DNA of 64,000 nt from Methyloversatilis discipulorum (GCF_000527135.1 NZ_AZUP01000001.1:3745535-3809534), one strand, 5' to 3'. Shown: positions 8,391 through 20,183, numbered from the stretch's first letter. Numbers and translations are program-made. Notes: generated by a model not told the origin, from the letters alone.

Positions 8391-9779
8391 GTGGTCAGAC
8401 TGTTCAGTCACTACGTACCTTCCGTCACGCTCATGAGACTTATCGCCGAGGCGATCGTGCTGTTGATCGCCGGTTTCGGCGCCGCCTGGATCAGCGCGCC
8501 CGCCAGCATGGAATCGCTGTTGCCCGCGCTGTTGCCGGCTTCGGTTTTCGCAATACTGATGACGCTGCTGATGAGCGCGCTGGGCCTGTACCAGCGGGAA
8601 CAGCCGCGTAACCTGTCCGAACTGGTCGGCCGCGTGCTGTTCGCCTTCCTGCTCGGCCTGCCGGTTGCCTACATGGTGTTCCGCCTGCTGCCGCAGGGCA
8701 GCGTCGCGATGCCGGCACTCGATGTGTCGCTGTGCATGGGTTTCGGCGGCATCCTGCTGCTGCGCGCGGCGTCCTTCCTGCAGGCCGACGGCGCCGGCAT
8801 GTTCACGCGGCGCATCCTGGTCGTCGGTACCGGCGCCGAAGCGGCTTCCGTCTGGGCCAGCGTATCGACCTCGGCCAGCGCCACCCACACCATCGTCGGT
8901 TTCGTGCCGGTCGGTGCCGAAGAGGCGGTCGAAGTGCCGACCACGCTGGTGATGCCGGAAGGCAGCTGTGTGATGCAGCTGGCCCGTGACCACCGCGCCA
9001 ACGAAATCGTCGTGGCGGTGCGCGAGCGCCGCGGTGGCGTGCTGCCGCTGCGCGAATTGCTGGACTGCAAGCTGGCGGGCGTCACGGTGAATGACCTGTC
9101 GAGCTTCTTCGAGCGCATGCGCGGCCAGGTCCGCCTGGATACGCTGCGTGCCAGCTGGCTCATCTACGGCGACGGTTTCCGCCAGGGTTTCGCCCGCAGC
9201 GCGGTCAAGCGCGTGTTCGACATCGTCGCCGCCAGCGTGCTGCTGGTCGTGACCGCGCCCATCATGCTGCTGGCGGCCATCGCCATTGCGATCGAATCCG
9301 GCTTTCCGGTCATCTACCGCCAGGAGCGGGTCGGACAGGGCGGCCGCACCTTCAAGGTGCTCAAGTTCCGCAGCATGCGTCTGGACGCCGAAGCCGACGG
9401 CAAGCCGCGCTGGGCCGGCAGCAACGACGACCGCATCACTCGCGTTGGCCACTTCATCCGCAAGACCCGCATCGACGAACTGCCGCAGATTTTCAATGTT
9501 CTGCATGGCGACATGAGCTTCGTCGGCCCGCGTCCGGAGCGCCCCTTCTTCGTCGATCAGCTGACCGACCAGATCCCGTTCTACGCCGCCCGTCACAGCG
9601 TCAAGCCGGGCATCACCGGCTGGGCCCAGGTGCGCTACAGCTACGGCGCTTCGGTCGACGACGCGGTGCAGAAGCTGCAGTACGACCTCTACTACGTGAA
9701 GAACCACACCCTCTTCCTCGACATCCTGGTGCTGCTGCAGACCGTGCGTGTCGTGCTGACTGGCGACGGCGCCCGCTGA
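8391..9779 (+). CDS. XrtA/PEP-CTERM-type undecaprenyl-phosphate sugar phosphotransferase
   Basis: A 462-residue initiating glycosyltransferase. It has four or five N-terminal membrane segments, a CoA-binding-like Rossmann middle part (ILVVGTGAEAASVWASV), then a further membrane segment and the bacterial sugar transferase domain: KRVFDIVAASVLLV, YRQERVGQGGRTFKVLKFRSM in two overlapping parts, and FVGPRPERPFFVDQL. It attaches the first sugar-1-phosphate to the polyprenyl carrier at the inner membrane. The N-terminus (VRLFSHYVPS) is typical of the exosortase-associated subfamily (TIGR03013). The GTG at 8391 is chosen because AAAAGGGG lies 6 bases upstream and family members begin here. It is the first gene of the plus-strand EPS series. 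Confidence 0.9.
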   Translation: MVRLFSHYVPSVTLMRLIAEAIVLLIAGFGAAWISAPASMESLLPALLPASVFAILMTLLMSALGLYQREQPRNLSELVGRVLFAFLLGLPVAYMVFRLLPQGSVAMPALDVSLCMGFGGILLLRAASFLQADGAGMFTRRILVVGTGAEAASVWASVSTSASATHTIVGFVPVGAEEAVEVPTTLVMPEGSCVMQLARDHRANEIVVAVRERRGGVLPLRELLDCKLAGVTVNDLSSFFERMRGQVRLDTLRASWLIYGDGFRQGFARSAVKRVFDIVAASVLLVVTAPIMLLAAIAIAIESGFPVIYRQERVGQGGRTFKVLKFRSMRLDAEADGKPRWAGSNDDRITRVGHFIRKTRIDELPQIFNVLHGDMSFVGPRPERPFFVDQLTDQIPFYAARHSVKPGITGWAQVRYSYGASVDDAVQKLQYDLYYVKNHTLFLDILVLLQTVRVVLTGDGAR

Positions 9780-9873
9780 TCGTCGCCCCCGTGTCCGGTC
9801 GGTCGCGCGCTGCGCGCCCGGCGGGTCACGGGCACAATGCGGTTCATTGCAACACTCCTGACGCCGCGTCCTG

Positions 9874-11961
9874 ATGGATTCCCTCCCCGCTGCCTTTGCG
9901 CTTTACGCATACGCTGCGGCCGCGCTCGGATTCGCCGCCTTCTGCCTGCAGCTCTTCATGAGCGCCAGTCGCTCTCCGCGTGCCCGCCTGCTCGGCTGGT
10001 GCATGGTGGGCGGCGCCTTGTGGTGTGCCGCCATGACCGGATTCGTCTGGCGCCCCCATCCGCTGTGGTGGACGCTCGCGCACGCGGCCGATGCCCTGCA
10101 CTACCTGCTCTTCCTGTTCTTCCTCGCCGCCTGCGTGGTCGACCCGGACGGGCGCCAGCCGCTGCGCGATCTGGTGCGCAAACCTTCCTGGCTGATACGG
10201 CTGGCGCTGATCACGGTCCTGCCCTGCGCGCTGGCTTATGCCGCGCTGTCCTGGCTGCTGCCGCGCGATGCGGGCGTGCTGGTCTGGCTGATGGGCTGCG
10301 GCCTGGCGCTGAGCCTGCTGGGCGCGGTGATGACCGAGCAGTTCTACCGCAACACGCCGCAGCAGTGGCGCTGGGGCGTCAAGCCGATGACGCTGGGTCT
10401 GGGCTTCACGCTGGTGTTCGACCTGTATTTCTTCTCCGAAGCGCTGATGTTCCGCGAACTGGACCCGACGCTGTGGGCGGTGCGCGGGCTGGTGCACGCC
10501 ATCGCCATCCCGCTGTTCGCGGCGTCGTCGGCGCGTATCCGCGAGTGGTCGATCCGGCTCAATGTGTCGCGCGAGGCGGTGTTCCACACCTCGGCGCTGG
10601 TAATGACCGGGGCGGCGCTGCTCATCATCGCGCTGGCCGGCTACTACGTCCGCTTCTTCGGCGGCGAGTGGGGCGCGGCACTGCAGACCGTGGTGCTGGC
10701 CGCCGGTGCGCTAGGGCTGGTGGCGTCCATCGCCTCCGGCAGCGTGCGCGCCTGGCTGCGCGTATTCGTGAACAAGCACTTCTTCAGCCTGCGCTACGAC
10801 TACCGGGCGGAGTGGCTGAAGCTGGCCGACACGCTGTACAGCGCCTCCAACGTCGACACCCTGCGCGAAGCGTCGATACGGGTGATGGCCGACCTGGTCG
10901 AAAGCCCGGGCGGCATGCTGTGGCTGCGCAACGAGCAGGGCGTGTACGCGCCGGCGGCACGGCTCAACCTGCCGGCCATCGAGGCGCGCGAGCCGGCCGA
11001 CAGTCCGTTGATCGCTTTGCTGCTCGGTCGCATGTGGGTGGTCAATATCGAGGAGCATCGCTCGCGCCCTGGCGTGTATGGCCACATGCGCCTGCCCGAG
11101 TGGGTGGCGCAGATTCCCGAGGCCTGGCTCATCTGTCCGCTGGGCAGCGAGGACATGCCGCTCGGCTTCGTCGTGCTGTGCCGCCCGCGCGCCCTGGTCG
11201 ACCTGAACTGGGAGGTGCGCGACCTGCTGAAGACGGCCGGCCGCCAGGTGGCCGGCGTGCTGAACCAGACGCAGGCGATGGAAGCGCTGATCGAGGCGAA
11301 GAAGTTCGAAGCCTTCTCGAAGATGAGCGCCTTCGTCGTGCACGACCTGAAGAATCTCATTGCCCAGCTCACGCTGCTGTTGCGCAACGCGCAGAAGCAC
11401 CGCGACAACCCGGAATTCCAGCAGGACATGCTGGACACCATCGAGCACGCGGTCGGCCGCATGAACAGCATGCTGCTGCAGCTGCGTTCCGGCACCCAGC
11501 CGATCGAGCAGGCAGCGCCGGTATCGCTGACGCCGCTGCTCGAACGGCTGCATCGGTCGCGTGCGCGGAGTGGTTGTGCGCTGGCGCTCGAAGTCGAGAG
11601 CGGACTGGTGATCCGTGCTCATGAAGACCGGATAGAGCGGGTTGTGGGGCATCTTGTGCAGAATGCACTGGATGCCACGCCGCAAAACGGTAAAGTCAGC
11701 ATCAGGGCGCGCAGCGGACAGGAGGGCGTCGTGGTCGAGGTCGAGGACAACGGCTGCGGCATGACCGAAGAGTTTGTGCGCGAGCGCCTGTTCAAGCCGT
11801 TCCAGTCCACCAAGGCGAACGGCATGGGCATCGGCGCCTATGAAAGTTTCCGCTACATCCAGGATCTGGGTGGACGCATCGAAGTAATCAGCGAGCCGGG
11901 TCGGGGCAGTCTGTTCCGGCTCGTGTTTCCTCAGCAGACGGCCACGGTGGCCGTCGCCTGA
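9874..11961 (+). CDS. prsK: XrtA/PEP-CTERM system sensor histidine kinase PrsK
   Basis: A 695-residue membrane sensor kinase. About eight hydrophobic segments fill residues 8-290. They are followed by a GAF-like domain (about 320-460), a dimerisation/phosphoacceptor helix with SAFVVHDLKN (His490) and a HATPase domain with DNGCGMTEEF and GMGIGAYESFRYIQDLGG. The polytopic N-terminus with GAF and an HDLKN H-box is the signature of PrsK. It should phosphorylate PrsR, whose gene starts 11 bases after the stop. The signal sensed is unknown. In floc-forming betaproteobacteria the PrsK/PrsR pair is known to act with sigma-54 on PEP-CTERM gene expression; that this holds here is inference. Confidence 0.93.
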   Translation: MDSLPAAFALYAYAAAALGFAAFCLQLFMSASRSPRARLLGWCMVGGALWCAAMTGFVWRPHPLWWTLAHAADALHYLLFLFFLAACVVDPDGRQPLRDLVRKPSWLIRLALITVLPCALAYAALSWLLPRDAGVLVWLMGCGLALSLLGAVMTEQFYRNTPQQWRWGVKPMTLGLGFTLVFDLYFFSEALMFRELDPTLWAVRGLVHAIAIPLFAASSARIREWSIRLNVSREAVFHTSALVMTGAALLIIALAGYYVRFFGGEWGAALQTVVLAAGALGLVASIASGSVRAWLRVFVNKHFFSLRYDYRAEWLKLADTLYSASNVDTLREASIRVMADLVESPGGMLWLRNEQGVYAPAARLNLPAIEAREPADSPLIALLLGRMWVVNIEEHRSRPGVYGHMRLPEWVAQIPEAWLICPLGSEDMPLGFVVLCRPRALVDLNWEVRDLLKTAGRQVAGVLNQTQAMEALIEAKKFEAFSKMSAFVVHDLKNLIAQLTLLLRNAQKHRDNPEFQQDMLDTIEHAVGRMNSMLLQLRSGTQPIEQAAPVSLTPLLERLHRSRARSGCALALEVESGLVIRAHEDRIERVVGHLVQNALDATPQNGKVSIRARSGQEGVVVEVEDNGCGMTEEFVRERLFKPFQSTKANGMGIGAYESFRYIQDLGGRIEVISEPGRGSLFRLVFPQQTATVAVA

Positions 11962-11972
11962 CCGGGAGTGAC

Positions 11973-13322
<1,350 letters not shown>

Positions 13323-13343
13323 AACCGACCTGGAGCATCGCTC

Positions 13344-16133
13344 TTGAACCCCACATTCCCGACCCTTCCGCGAGTCAGCCGACTGCTCGCCATACTCCTC
13401 TGCGCATCGGCGCTGGCTGCGTGCGACCGCAGCAAGCCGCCCGAGGCGTTGCTGGCGGAGGCGCGTTCGGCGTTCGAGCGCAACGATCTGCAGACGACGG
13501 CGATCCAGCTGAAGAATCTGTTGCAGAAGGATCCTTCGAACGCCGCCGCCCGCTACGAGTTGGGACGCCTCCACATGCTGACCGGCGATGCACCGTCGGC
13601 GGTGAAGGAACTGACCCGTGCGCTCGATGCCGGGCATCCGGCGGAACAGGTGGCCCCGCTGCTGGCGCGCGCCATGGTCGAGGCCGGCGAGAGCAAACAG
13701 GCGATCGAACGTCTGGGCACGACCAAGCTGTCGACGCCGGCCGCCAGTGCCGACCTGCGGGCCGCGATCGGTCATGCGCAGCTCGCCGTCGGCAACAAGG
13801 ATGGCGCGAAAGCGGCTTTCGACGAGGTGCTCTCGGCCGACCCCAACCATCTCTATGCCGCACTGGGCAAGGCGCGCCTGCTCGGTACGCAGCGCGAATT
13901 CGCCAGTGCCCACGCGCTGCTCGACAAGGTGCTGGCCGCTGATCCGAAAAGTGCCGAAGCCTGGTTCCTTGATGCGGAGATGAGATCGGCGCAGGGGCAG
14001 TTCGAGCAATCGATGGCGTCCTATCGCAAGGTCTACGAGGTCAAGCCGAGCAACGTCACGGCGCGCTTCGTCGTCGTATCGGCGCTGGCGAACGAAGGCA
14101 AGATCGAAGAAGCGCGCAAGGAGCTGGCGGCGCTGCGCAAGGTGTCGCCCAAGGCGCCGGAAGCCAACTATCTCGACGGCCTGCTGCTGGTGAAGGAGCG
14201 CAAATTCGTCGAGGCGCGGGACCGTCTGAACAAGACACTCGCTGTCGCGCCGAACTACGTGCCGGCGCTCGGACTGGCCGCGCTGACCGAATTCGAGCTG
14301 CAATCCTATGCACTGGCCGAACAGCACGCCGAAAAGGTGATCGCGCACGGCGGTGACTCGCTGTTCATCCGCAAGGTGCTGGTCGGCGCCTATCTGCGGA
14401 CCGGCCGGCTGGACAAGGCGAGACAGGCGCTGGCGCCGCTGCTCAAGTCGAGCCCGGGAAACCCCGAAGTGCAGGCGCTCGCCGGTCAGGTCTATCTGAC
14501 GGGTGGCGACGCCAAGGGCGCCGAGGCCGCGTTCGAGATCGCCGCGAAGAAGCAGACCGAAGATGCCGACGCGCAATCGCGGCTGGGCCTGAGCCGGCTG
14601 GCGGCCGGCGATCGCGAGGGGGGTATTGCAGCGCTGGAGCAGGCGGTCAGGCTGGATACCGAAAGCGGCCGGCCGGACCTGGTGCTGATCGTTGCGCATC
14701 TGCGCAACCGCGACGCCGATCGTGCGCTGGCGGCGATCGATGCGCTGGAAAAGAAGCGCCAGATCGACCCCATGAGCATCAATCTGCGTGGCACCGCCTA
14801 TCTGCTGAAGAACGACCCCGACCGCGCGCGCGCCGAGTTCAAGCGTGCGCTGGAACTCGATCCCGCATATTTCAGCGCGGCCAACAACCTCGCCCGCATG
14901 TACGTGACCGAGGACAAGATCGCCGACGCGGAAGCGGTGCTGCAGCAGTTCGTCGCCAAGTCGCCGAAGAACGCCGACGCGCTGATGGCGCTCGCCGGTC
15001 TCAAGGCACGCACGCCGGACGGCTCGCCGGAGTCGCTCAAGCTGCTGCGGCAGGCCATCGACGCCGATCCGAAGCAGGTGAATCCGCGGCTTGCGCTGAT
15101 CGAGCTGCACCAGCTTTCGGGCGACCGCGGCAAGGCGCTGGCGGCCGCAAACGAGGCGCTCAACGCACTGCCGGACGAACCGCGAGTGCTTGACGCGCTG
15201 GCGTTGGCGCAGGCACGTGCCGGCGAACTGGAAGCATCGGTCGCTACGCGTACCAAGCTGGTTGAGCGCGACCCGACCTCGGTTCGCGCTCAACTGAATC
15301 TGGCGGCTACCCAGGTTGCCGCGAAGCGGGACGCCGAGGCGATCCAGACACTGCGCAAGGTGCTGGCGCTGCAGCCGGAAACGGTCGAGGCGCAGAACAT
15401 GCTGATCACCATCCACCGCAGCCGGAACGCGGTCGACGAGGCGCTCCGCGTGGCGCGCGACGTCCAGCGTCAGCGGCCCAAGGCGGCGCTGGGTTACGTG
15501 ATGGAAGGCGAGCTGATGATGTCCTCGTCGAAGGCGGACCAGGCAATCAAGGCGTATCGCGAGGCCTTGAGCCGCGAGCGCACGGCCACCAACGTCACCC
15601 GCCTGCACGCGGCCCTCGAGCGGGATGACAAGGCGGCCGACGCGCGCGCGCTGGTCGATGGCTGGCTCAAGGACAATCCGAAGGACGTCGAGGTGCTGCT
15701 CTACCTGGGCGATGTCGCCCTGGTCCGCAAGTCGCTCGACGAGGCGCGGACACGTTACGAAGCGGCGCTCGCGCGCTCGGCGAACAATGTGATCGCACTG
15801 AACAACCTGGCCTGGATCGCCGCCCAGCAGAAGGATGCGCGGGCCCGCAGCTATGCGGAAAAGGCCTACGCACTGGCACCGCGCAACCCCGCCGTGCTCG
15901 ACACCTACGGCGGCATTCTGCTCGCCGCCGGCGACGCTGATCGGGGTCTGCAGATGATGCGTCAGGCGGTCGCGGCGGCGCCGTTCGCCAACGATCTGCG
16001 CCTGAATCTGGCGCGGGGGCTTGCCGGCGCCGGGCGCAAGGGCGACGCGCGCAAGGAGCTGGAGCCGCTGGTTGCGCTGGGCAGCAAGTACGAACGTGCC
16101 GCCGAGGTGGCCGATCTGATGAAAACTCTTTGA
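13344..16133 (+). CDS. prsT: XrtA/PEP-CTERM system TPR-repeat lipoprotein PrsT
   Basis: A 929-residue protein that begins with a lipoprotein signal ending LAAC (Cys27) and is otherwise built of about twenty tetratricopeptide-like helical repeats, for example DPSNAAARYELGRLHML and ALELDPAYFSAANNLARMY. Length and layout match the giant PrsT lipoproteins of exosortase loci, thought to sit at the outer membrane in polymer assembly or export. The start is the TTG at 13344, with GGAG about 9 bases upstream. It follows prsR by 21 bases and precedes the nucleotide-sugar dehydrogenase by 21 bases, so the run is probably one transcript. Confidence 0.92.
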   Translation: MNPTFPTLPRVSRLLAILLCASALAACDRSKPPEALLAEARSAFERNDLQTTAIQLKNLLQKDPSNAAARYELGRLHMLTGDAPSAVKELTRALDAGHPAEQVAPLLARAMVEAGESKQAIERLGTTKLSTPAASADLRAAIGHAQLAVGNKDGAKAAFDEVLSADPNHLYAALGKARLLGTQREFASAHALLDKVLAADPKSAEAWFLDAEMRSAQGQFEQSMASYRKVYEVKPSNVTARFVVVSALANEGKIEEARKELAALRKVSPKAPEANYLDGLLLVKERKFVEARDRLNKTLAVAPNYVPALGLAALTEFELQSYALAEQHAEKVIAHGGDSLFIRKVLVGAYLRTGRLDKARQALAPLLKSSPGNPEVQALAGQVYLTGGDAKGAEAAFEIAAKKQTEDADAQSRLGLSRLAAGDREGGIAALEQAVRLDTESGRPDLVLIVAHLRNRDADRALAAIDALEKKRQIDPMSINLRGTAYLLKNDPDRARAEFKRALELDPAYFSAANNLARMYVTEDKIADAEAVLQQFVAKSPKNADALMALAGLKARTPDGSPESLKLLRQAIDADPKQVNPRLALIELHQLSGDRGKALAAANEALNALPDEPRVLDALALAQARAGELEASVATRTKLVERDPTSVRAQLNLAATQVAAKRDAEAIQTLRKVLALQPETVEAQNMLITIHRSRNAVDEALRVARDVQRQRPKAALGYVMEGELMMSSSKADQAIKAYREALSRERTATNVTRLHAALERDDKAADARALVDGWLKDNPKDVEVLLYLGDVALVRKSLDEARTRYEAALARSANNVIALNNLAWIAAQQKDARARSYAEKAYALAPRNPAVLDTYGGILLAAGDADRGLQMMRQAVAAAPFANDLRLNLARGLAGAGRKGDARKELEPLVALGSKYERAAEVADLMKTL

Positions 16134-16154
16134 ACTGAATCCGGATAGAAAACC

Positions 16155-17435
16155 ATGACCAAAGTTGCTGTGATCGGCCTCGGCTACGTCGGCCTGCCCC
16201 TGGCTGTCGAATTCGGCAAGAAGATGCCGACCATCGGTGTGGACATGTCGGCCGCCAAGGTGGCCGCCTACCGCGAATTCGTCGATCCGACCGGCGAGGT
16301 GAGCAGCGAGGACCTGCGCGCCGCCACCCAGCTGACGGTGACCACTGACGGTGCAGCGCTGGCCGAAGCCGACTACATCATCGTTGCCGTGCCGACGCCG
16401 GTCGATGACGCGCACCAGCCGGATTTCTCGCCGCTGGTCGGCGCTTCGGAAACCTGCGGCAAGCACATGAAGCGCGGCGCCATCGTCGTGTTCGAATCGA
16501 CCGTCTATCCGGGCGCCACCGAAGAGGTGTGCATTCCGGTGATCGAGAAGTTCTCCGGCATGAAGTGGCTGCAGGACTTCAACGTCGGCTACTCGCCGGA
16601 ACGCATCAACCCGGGTGACAAGGAGCGCACGGTCACCAAGATCCTGAAGGTGGTGTCGGGCGACACGCCGGATACGCTGAAGAAGGTGTCCGACCTGTAC
16701 AAGGCGGTCATCACCGCCGGCGTCTATGAAGCGTCCAGCATCAAGGTGGCGGAAGCGGCCAAGGTGATCGAGAACACGCAGCGCGACCTGAACATCGCCT
16801 TCGTGAACGAACTGGCCATCATCTTCGGCAAGATCGGCATCGATACCGAAGAGGTGCTGAAGGCGGCGGGCACCAAGTGGAACTTCCTGCCCTTCCGTCC
16901 GGGCCTGGTCGGCGGCCACTGCATCGGCGTCGATCCGTACTACCTCACCCACAAGGCGGACATGCTGGGCTATCACCCGCAGGTCATCCTGGCCGGTCGT
17001 CGCATCAACGACGGCATGGGCAAGTATGTCGCCGAGCAGACGGTGAAGAAGCTCATCCAGAGCGGCGCCTCGGTCAAGGGCGCGAAGGCGCTGGTGCTTG
17101 GCCTCACCTTCAAGGAGAACTGTCCCGACCTGCGCAATTCGCGCGTGATCGACGTGATCCGCGAACTGCAGAGCTACGGCGTCGAGGTCATCGTGCATGA
17201 CCCGGTGGCCGAGTCGAAGGAAGCCGAGCATGAATACGGCGTGTCGCTGACCGACTGGGACGACATTCCCAAGGTCGAGGCTATCGTGGCTGCCGTGTCG
17301 CACAAGGAGTTCGCCGCCCGTCCGCTGTCCGACTACGTCGGCAAGCTGAAGGCCGGCGGCGTGCTGGCCGACATCAAGTACCAGTTCGACGCGGCCGCGC
17401 TGGAAGCGCAGGGCGTCGGCGTCTGGCGTCTGTGA
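16155..17435 (+). CDS. tviB: Nucleotide-sugar dehydrogenase, TviB/WbpO type
   Basis: A 426-residue UDP-glucose/UDP-N-acetylhexosamine 6-dehydrogenase. The NAD site is [15 protein letters not shown] (6-20) and the catalytic cysteine is Cys256 in [29 protein letters not shown] and a C-terminal Rossmann domain complete the family pattern. The sequence is closer to the UDP-N-acetyl group (TviB/WbpO/WbpA) than to UDP-glucose dehydrogenase. It would oxidise UDP-GlcNAc or UDP-GalNAc to the uronic acid using two NAD+. The epimerase immediately downstream fits the TviB-TviC pair that makes UDP-GalNAcA. The exact substrate is inference. Confidence 0.88.
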   Translation: MTKVAVIGLGYVGLPLAVEFGKKMPTIGVDMSAAKVAAYREFVDPTGEVSSEDLRAATQLTVTTDGAALAEADYIIVAVPTPVDDAHQPDFSPLVGASETCGKHMKRGAIVVFESTVYPGATEEVCIPVIEKFSGMKWLQDFNVGYSPERINPGDKERTVTKILKVVSGDTPDTLKKVSDLYKAVITAGVYEASSIKVAEAAKVIENTQRDLNIAFVNELAIIFGKIGIDTEEVLKAAGTKWNFLPFRPGLVGGHCIGVDPYYLTHKADMLGYHPQVILAGRRINDGMGKYVAEQTVKKLIQSGASVKGAKALVLGLTFKENCPDLRNSRVIDVIRELQSYGVEVIVHDPVAESKEAEHEYGVSLTDWDDIPKVEAIVAAVSHKEFAARPLSDYVGKLKAGGVLADIKYQFDAAALEAQGVGVWRL

Positions 17436-17442
17436 GACCCAC

Positions 17443-18498
17443 GTGACACTGCCTGCAACCCTGCCCGAGTCCCTGTCTGCTGCGCTGGCCGCGCGCCCGC
17501 GCCGCTGGCTGGTGACCGGTGCCGCCGGCTTCATCGGTTCGCATCTGGTCGAAGTGCTGCTGCACGCCGGCCACAACGTGGTCGCGCTGGACAACTTCTC
17601 GACCGGCCATCAGCGCAACCTCGACGAGGTGCTGGGCGGCCTGCCGTCGCAGGCCGCCGCGCGCCTTGACTTCGTCGAGGGCGACATCCGCGATCTGGCG
17701 ACCTGCGCCCGGGTGTGCAGCGGCGTCGACGTGGTGCTGCACCAGGCGGCGCTCGGCTCGGTGCCCCGTTCTCTGGCCGATCCGATCACCTCGCACGATT
17801 CGAACGTAAACGGCTTCCTGAACATGCTGGTCGCCGCGCGCGACGCCGGCGTCGGTCGCTTCGTCTATGCCGCCTCGAGTTCGACCTACGGCGATTCGCC
17901 CAACCTGCCCAAGGTCGAGGACGTGATCGGCAAGCCGCTGTCGCCCTACGCGGTGACCAAGTACATCAACGAGCTGTACGCCGACGTGTTCGGTCGCTGT
18001 TACGGCCTGTCCTGTGTCGGCCTGCGCTACTTCAACGTGTTCGGCGCGCGCCAGGACCCGGAAGGCGCCTACGCCGCGGTGATTCCGCGCTGGGCGCGCG
18101 CGCTGCTGCTCGGCGATACCGTGCAGATCAACGGCGACGGCGAAACCAGCCGCGATTTCTGTTACGTCGACAACGCGGTGCAGGCCAATCTGCTGGCCGG
18201 TCTGACCGAGCGTACCGACGCGGTGAACACCGTCTACAACGTCGCCGCCCACCGTCAGACCTCGCTGAATCAATTGTTTGCAGCGATGCGTGACGAACTC
18301 GTGAAACGATTCCCGGACATCGCCGGCGCCCGGGCGCACTATCGTGACTTCCGCGCCGGTGACGTGCGCCACTCGCTGGCCGACATCACCCGCGCACAAA
18401 CCCTGCTCGGCTACGCGCCGACACACGACGTGTCGCGCGGTCTGGCCGAGGCAATGAACTGGTATGTGGCGCGTTTTGCGCCGGCGACGCTAGCCTGA
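17443..18498 (+). CDS. tviC: UDP-N-acetylhexosamine 4-epimerase, TviC/WbpP type (SDR)
   Basis: A 351-residue extended short-chain dehydrogenase/reductase. The NAD site is [12 protein letters not shown] (24-35), the serine block SSSTYGD is at about 145-151, and the YxxxK pair is Tyr169-Lys173 in [36 protein letters not shown] is the WbpP-like substrate loop, seen here in two adjoining parts. It interconverts the C4 configuration of UDP-GlcNAc(A) and UDP-GalNAc(A). It starts at a GTG 7 bases after the dehydrogenase stop. With that gene it supplies an amino-uronic acid precursor for the EPS. Confidence 0.88.
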   Translation: MTLPATLPESLSAALAARPRRWLVTGAAGFIGSHLVEVLLHAGHNVVALDNFSTGHQRNLDEVLGGLPSQAAARLDFVEGDIRDLATCARVCSGVDVVLHQAALGSVPRSLADPITSHDSNVNGFLNMLVAARDAGVGRFVYAASSSTYGDSPNLPKVEDVIGKPLSPYAVTKYINELYADVFGRCYGLSCVGLRYFNVFGARQDPEGAYAAVIPRWARALLLGDTVQINGDGETSRDFCYVDNAVQANLLAGLTERTDAVNTVYNVAAHRQTSLNQLFAAMRDELVKRFPDIAGARAHYRDFRAGDVRHSLADITRAQTLLGYAPTHDVSRGLAEAMNWYVARFAPATLA

Positions 18499-18500
18499 CG

Positions 18501-19388
18501 ATGAAGACTGTACGACTCGCCCTGCTGATTGCCTGCTGCGCCAGCGCGCCGGTGCTGGCGCTCGAGCCCGAGGCGGCGGCGCGCAGTCTGCTGGCCGAGG
18601 CGCAGTCCTTCGAGCACGGCGAGGGCGTACGGCGTGACCCGGCGCGCGCGGCGGCGCTCTACTGCCAGGCGGCCAAGCTCGGTGACGCCGAAGCCCAGTT
18701 CAACCTGGCCTGGATGTACGCCAACGGCCGCGGTGTGGACCGCGACGACGCGCTGGCCGCGACCTTCTTCGATCTGGCGGCCCGTCAGGGCCACGAACAC
18801 GCGCAGCGCATGCTGCGCTTCACCGGTGCGCCGACGCGCGAACTGCCGCTGTGCATGCAGGATCCGCCGGAGCCCGAACCGGTGATGGTTGCCGACATCG
18901 ATCCCGATCTCGAAGCGGCTTTCGGCACCACCGCCGACCGCAAGCGCGTGATCGAGATCGTGCGCGAACTGGCGCCGCACTTCGACATCGACCCGCAACT
19001 GGTGCTGGCCGTGATCGGCACCGAGTCGAACTTCAATCCCAAGGCGCGCTCGCCGAAGAACGCGCAGGGCCTGATGCAGCTGATTCCGGAAACCGCGCAG
19101 CGTTTCAATGTGCGCGACACCTTCGATCCGGTGCAGAACATCCGCGGCGGCATGGCCTACCTGCGCTGGCTGCTCGCCTATTTCGAAGGCGACGTGGTGC
19201 TGGCAACCGCCGGCTACAACGCCGGCGAGGGGGCGGTTGACCGCTACAAGGGCGTGCCGCCCTACCGCGAGACGCGCGAGTACGTGAAGCGCATCCAGAC
19301 CCTGTTCCGCAAGACCGAGCATCGCTACGACCAGAACGTGACCACGCCGTCGCCGGTGCTGCGCACGCTCGTGTCCCGTCGTGGCTGA
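18501..19388 (+). CDS. Secreted lytic transglycosylase with Sel1-like repeats
   Basis: A 295-residue exported protein with a signal peptide ending near VLA-LEP (residue 20). Two Sel1/TPR-like units cover about residues 28-106 (AALYCQAAKLGDAEAQFNLAW; ATFFDLAARQGHEHAQRML, each written in part). The SLT goose-lysozyme-like domain covers about 145-270, with catalytic Glu175 in GTESNFNP, then GLMQLIPETAQRF and ATAGYNAGEGAVDRY. It would cleave peptidoglycan glycan strands. It sits 2 bases after the epimerase stop, inside the EPS transcript, so a job in opening the wall for the export apparatus is plausible but unproven. Confidence 0.9.
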   Translation: MKTVRLALLIACCASAPVLALEPEAAARSLLAEAQSFEHGEGVRRDPARAAALYCQAAKLGDAEAQFNLAWMYANGRGVDRDDALAATFFDLAARQGHEHAQRMLRFTGAPTRELPLCMQDPPEPEPVMVADIDPDLEAAFGTTADRKRVIEIVRELAPHFDIDPQLVLAVIGTESNFNPKARSPKNAQGLMQLIPETAQRFNVRDTFDPVQNIRGGMAYLRWLLAYFEGDVVLATAGYNAGEGAVDRYKGVPPYRETREYVKRIQTLFRKTEHRYDQNVTTPSPVLRTLVSRRG

Positions 19389-20157
19389 GCGCGCACCGGA
19401 CAATCGCCGGCGCCGTCTCGTCTGCGCAGCGCTGCTGTCGTCGCCGCTGCTGGCGCGCGCCGCGCTGAGCGACACCATCGTGCGCATCAAGCCGTCCATC
19501 GTCATCGTCGGCACCAATATGCGATCGCGCGCGCCCAGTTTCGAACTGAAGGGCAGCGGCTTCGTCATCGGTGACGGCACGCTGGTGGCGACCAACGCGC
19601 ACGTTGCCGGCGTGCCGCTCGACGCCGACCGCTTCGAAACGTTGGCGGTGATCGCCAGCGTCGATGGTCGCCAGCAGTTGCGCGAGGCGCGCGTCGTCGC
19701 CTCGAGCGCCGAGCACGACCTGGCGATACTGAAGATACAGGGCGCGGCGCTGCCGGCGCTGAAGGTCGGCGACTCGGCCGGCGTGCGCGAGGGGCAGTCG
19801 GTGGCCTTCACCGGTTTTCCGATCGGCAGCGTGCTCGGCTTCACCCCGGTCACCCACCGCGGCATCGTGTCGGCCATCACGCCGATCGTGATTCCGGTCG
19901 ACAACGTGAGCCAGCTCAACGCGGCCAACCGCAACCGTCTGGCGCGCGGCACCTTCACCGTGTTCCAGCTCGACGCCACCGCCTATCCGGGCAACAGCGG
20001 CAGCCCCTTGTTCGATCCGGACAGCGGCGAAGTGATCGGCGTGATCAATATGGTGCTGGTCAAGGCTGGCAAGGAAAGCGTGCTGTCGCAGCCCAGCGGC
20101 ATCAGTTACGCGATACCGGCCAGCCATCTGTCGGCCCTGCTCGCTACGGTGCGCTGA
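19381..20157 (+). CDS. Trypsin-like serine protease (S1C-like, no PDZ)
   Basis: A 258-residue chymotrypsin-fold protease with an arginine-rich N-terminal signal (RRRRLVCAALLSSPLLARA, compatible with Sec export). The triad is His74 in TNAHVAG, Asp113 in EHDLAILK and Ser206 in YPGNSGSPL. Unlike DegP/DegQ it ends after the protease domain and has no PDZ. The GTG at 19381 overlaps the transglycosylase gene by 8 bases, so translation is probably coupled. It may process or control secreted EPS or cell-wall factors; its substrate is unknown. It closes the plus-strand EPS run. Confidence 0.85.
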   Translation: MAERAPDNRRRRLVCAALLSSPLLARAALSDTIVRIKPSIVIVGTNMRSRAPSFELKGSGFVIGDGTLVATNAHVAGVPLDADRFETLAVIASVDGRQQLREARVVASSAEHDLAILKIQGAALPALKVGDSAGVREGQSVAFTGFPIGSVLGFTPVTHRGIVSAITPIVIPVDNVSQLNAANRNRLARGTFTVFQLDATAYPGNSGSPLFDPDSGEVIGVINMVLVKAGKESVLSQPSGISYAIPASHLSALLATVR

Positions 20158-20183
20158 GGCGGCGCGGGGGCGAAAACCGCGGC

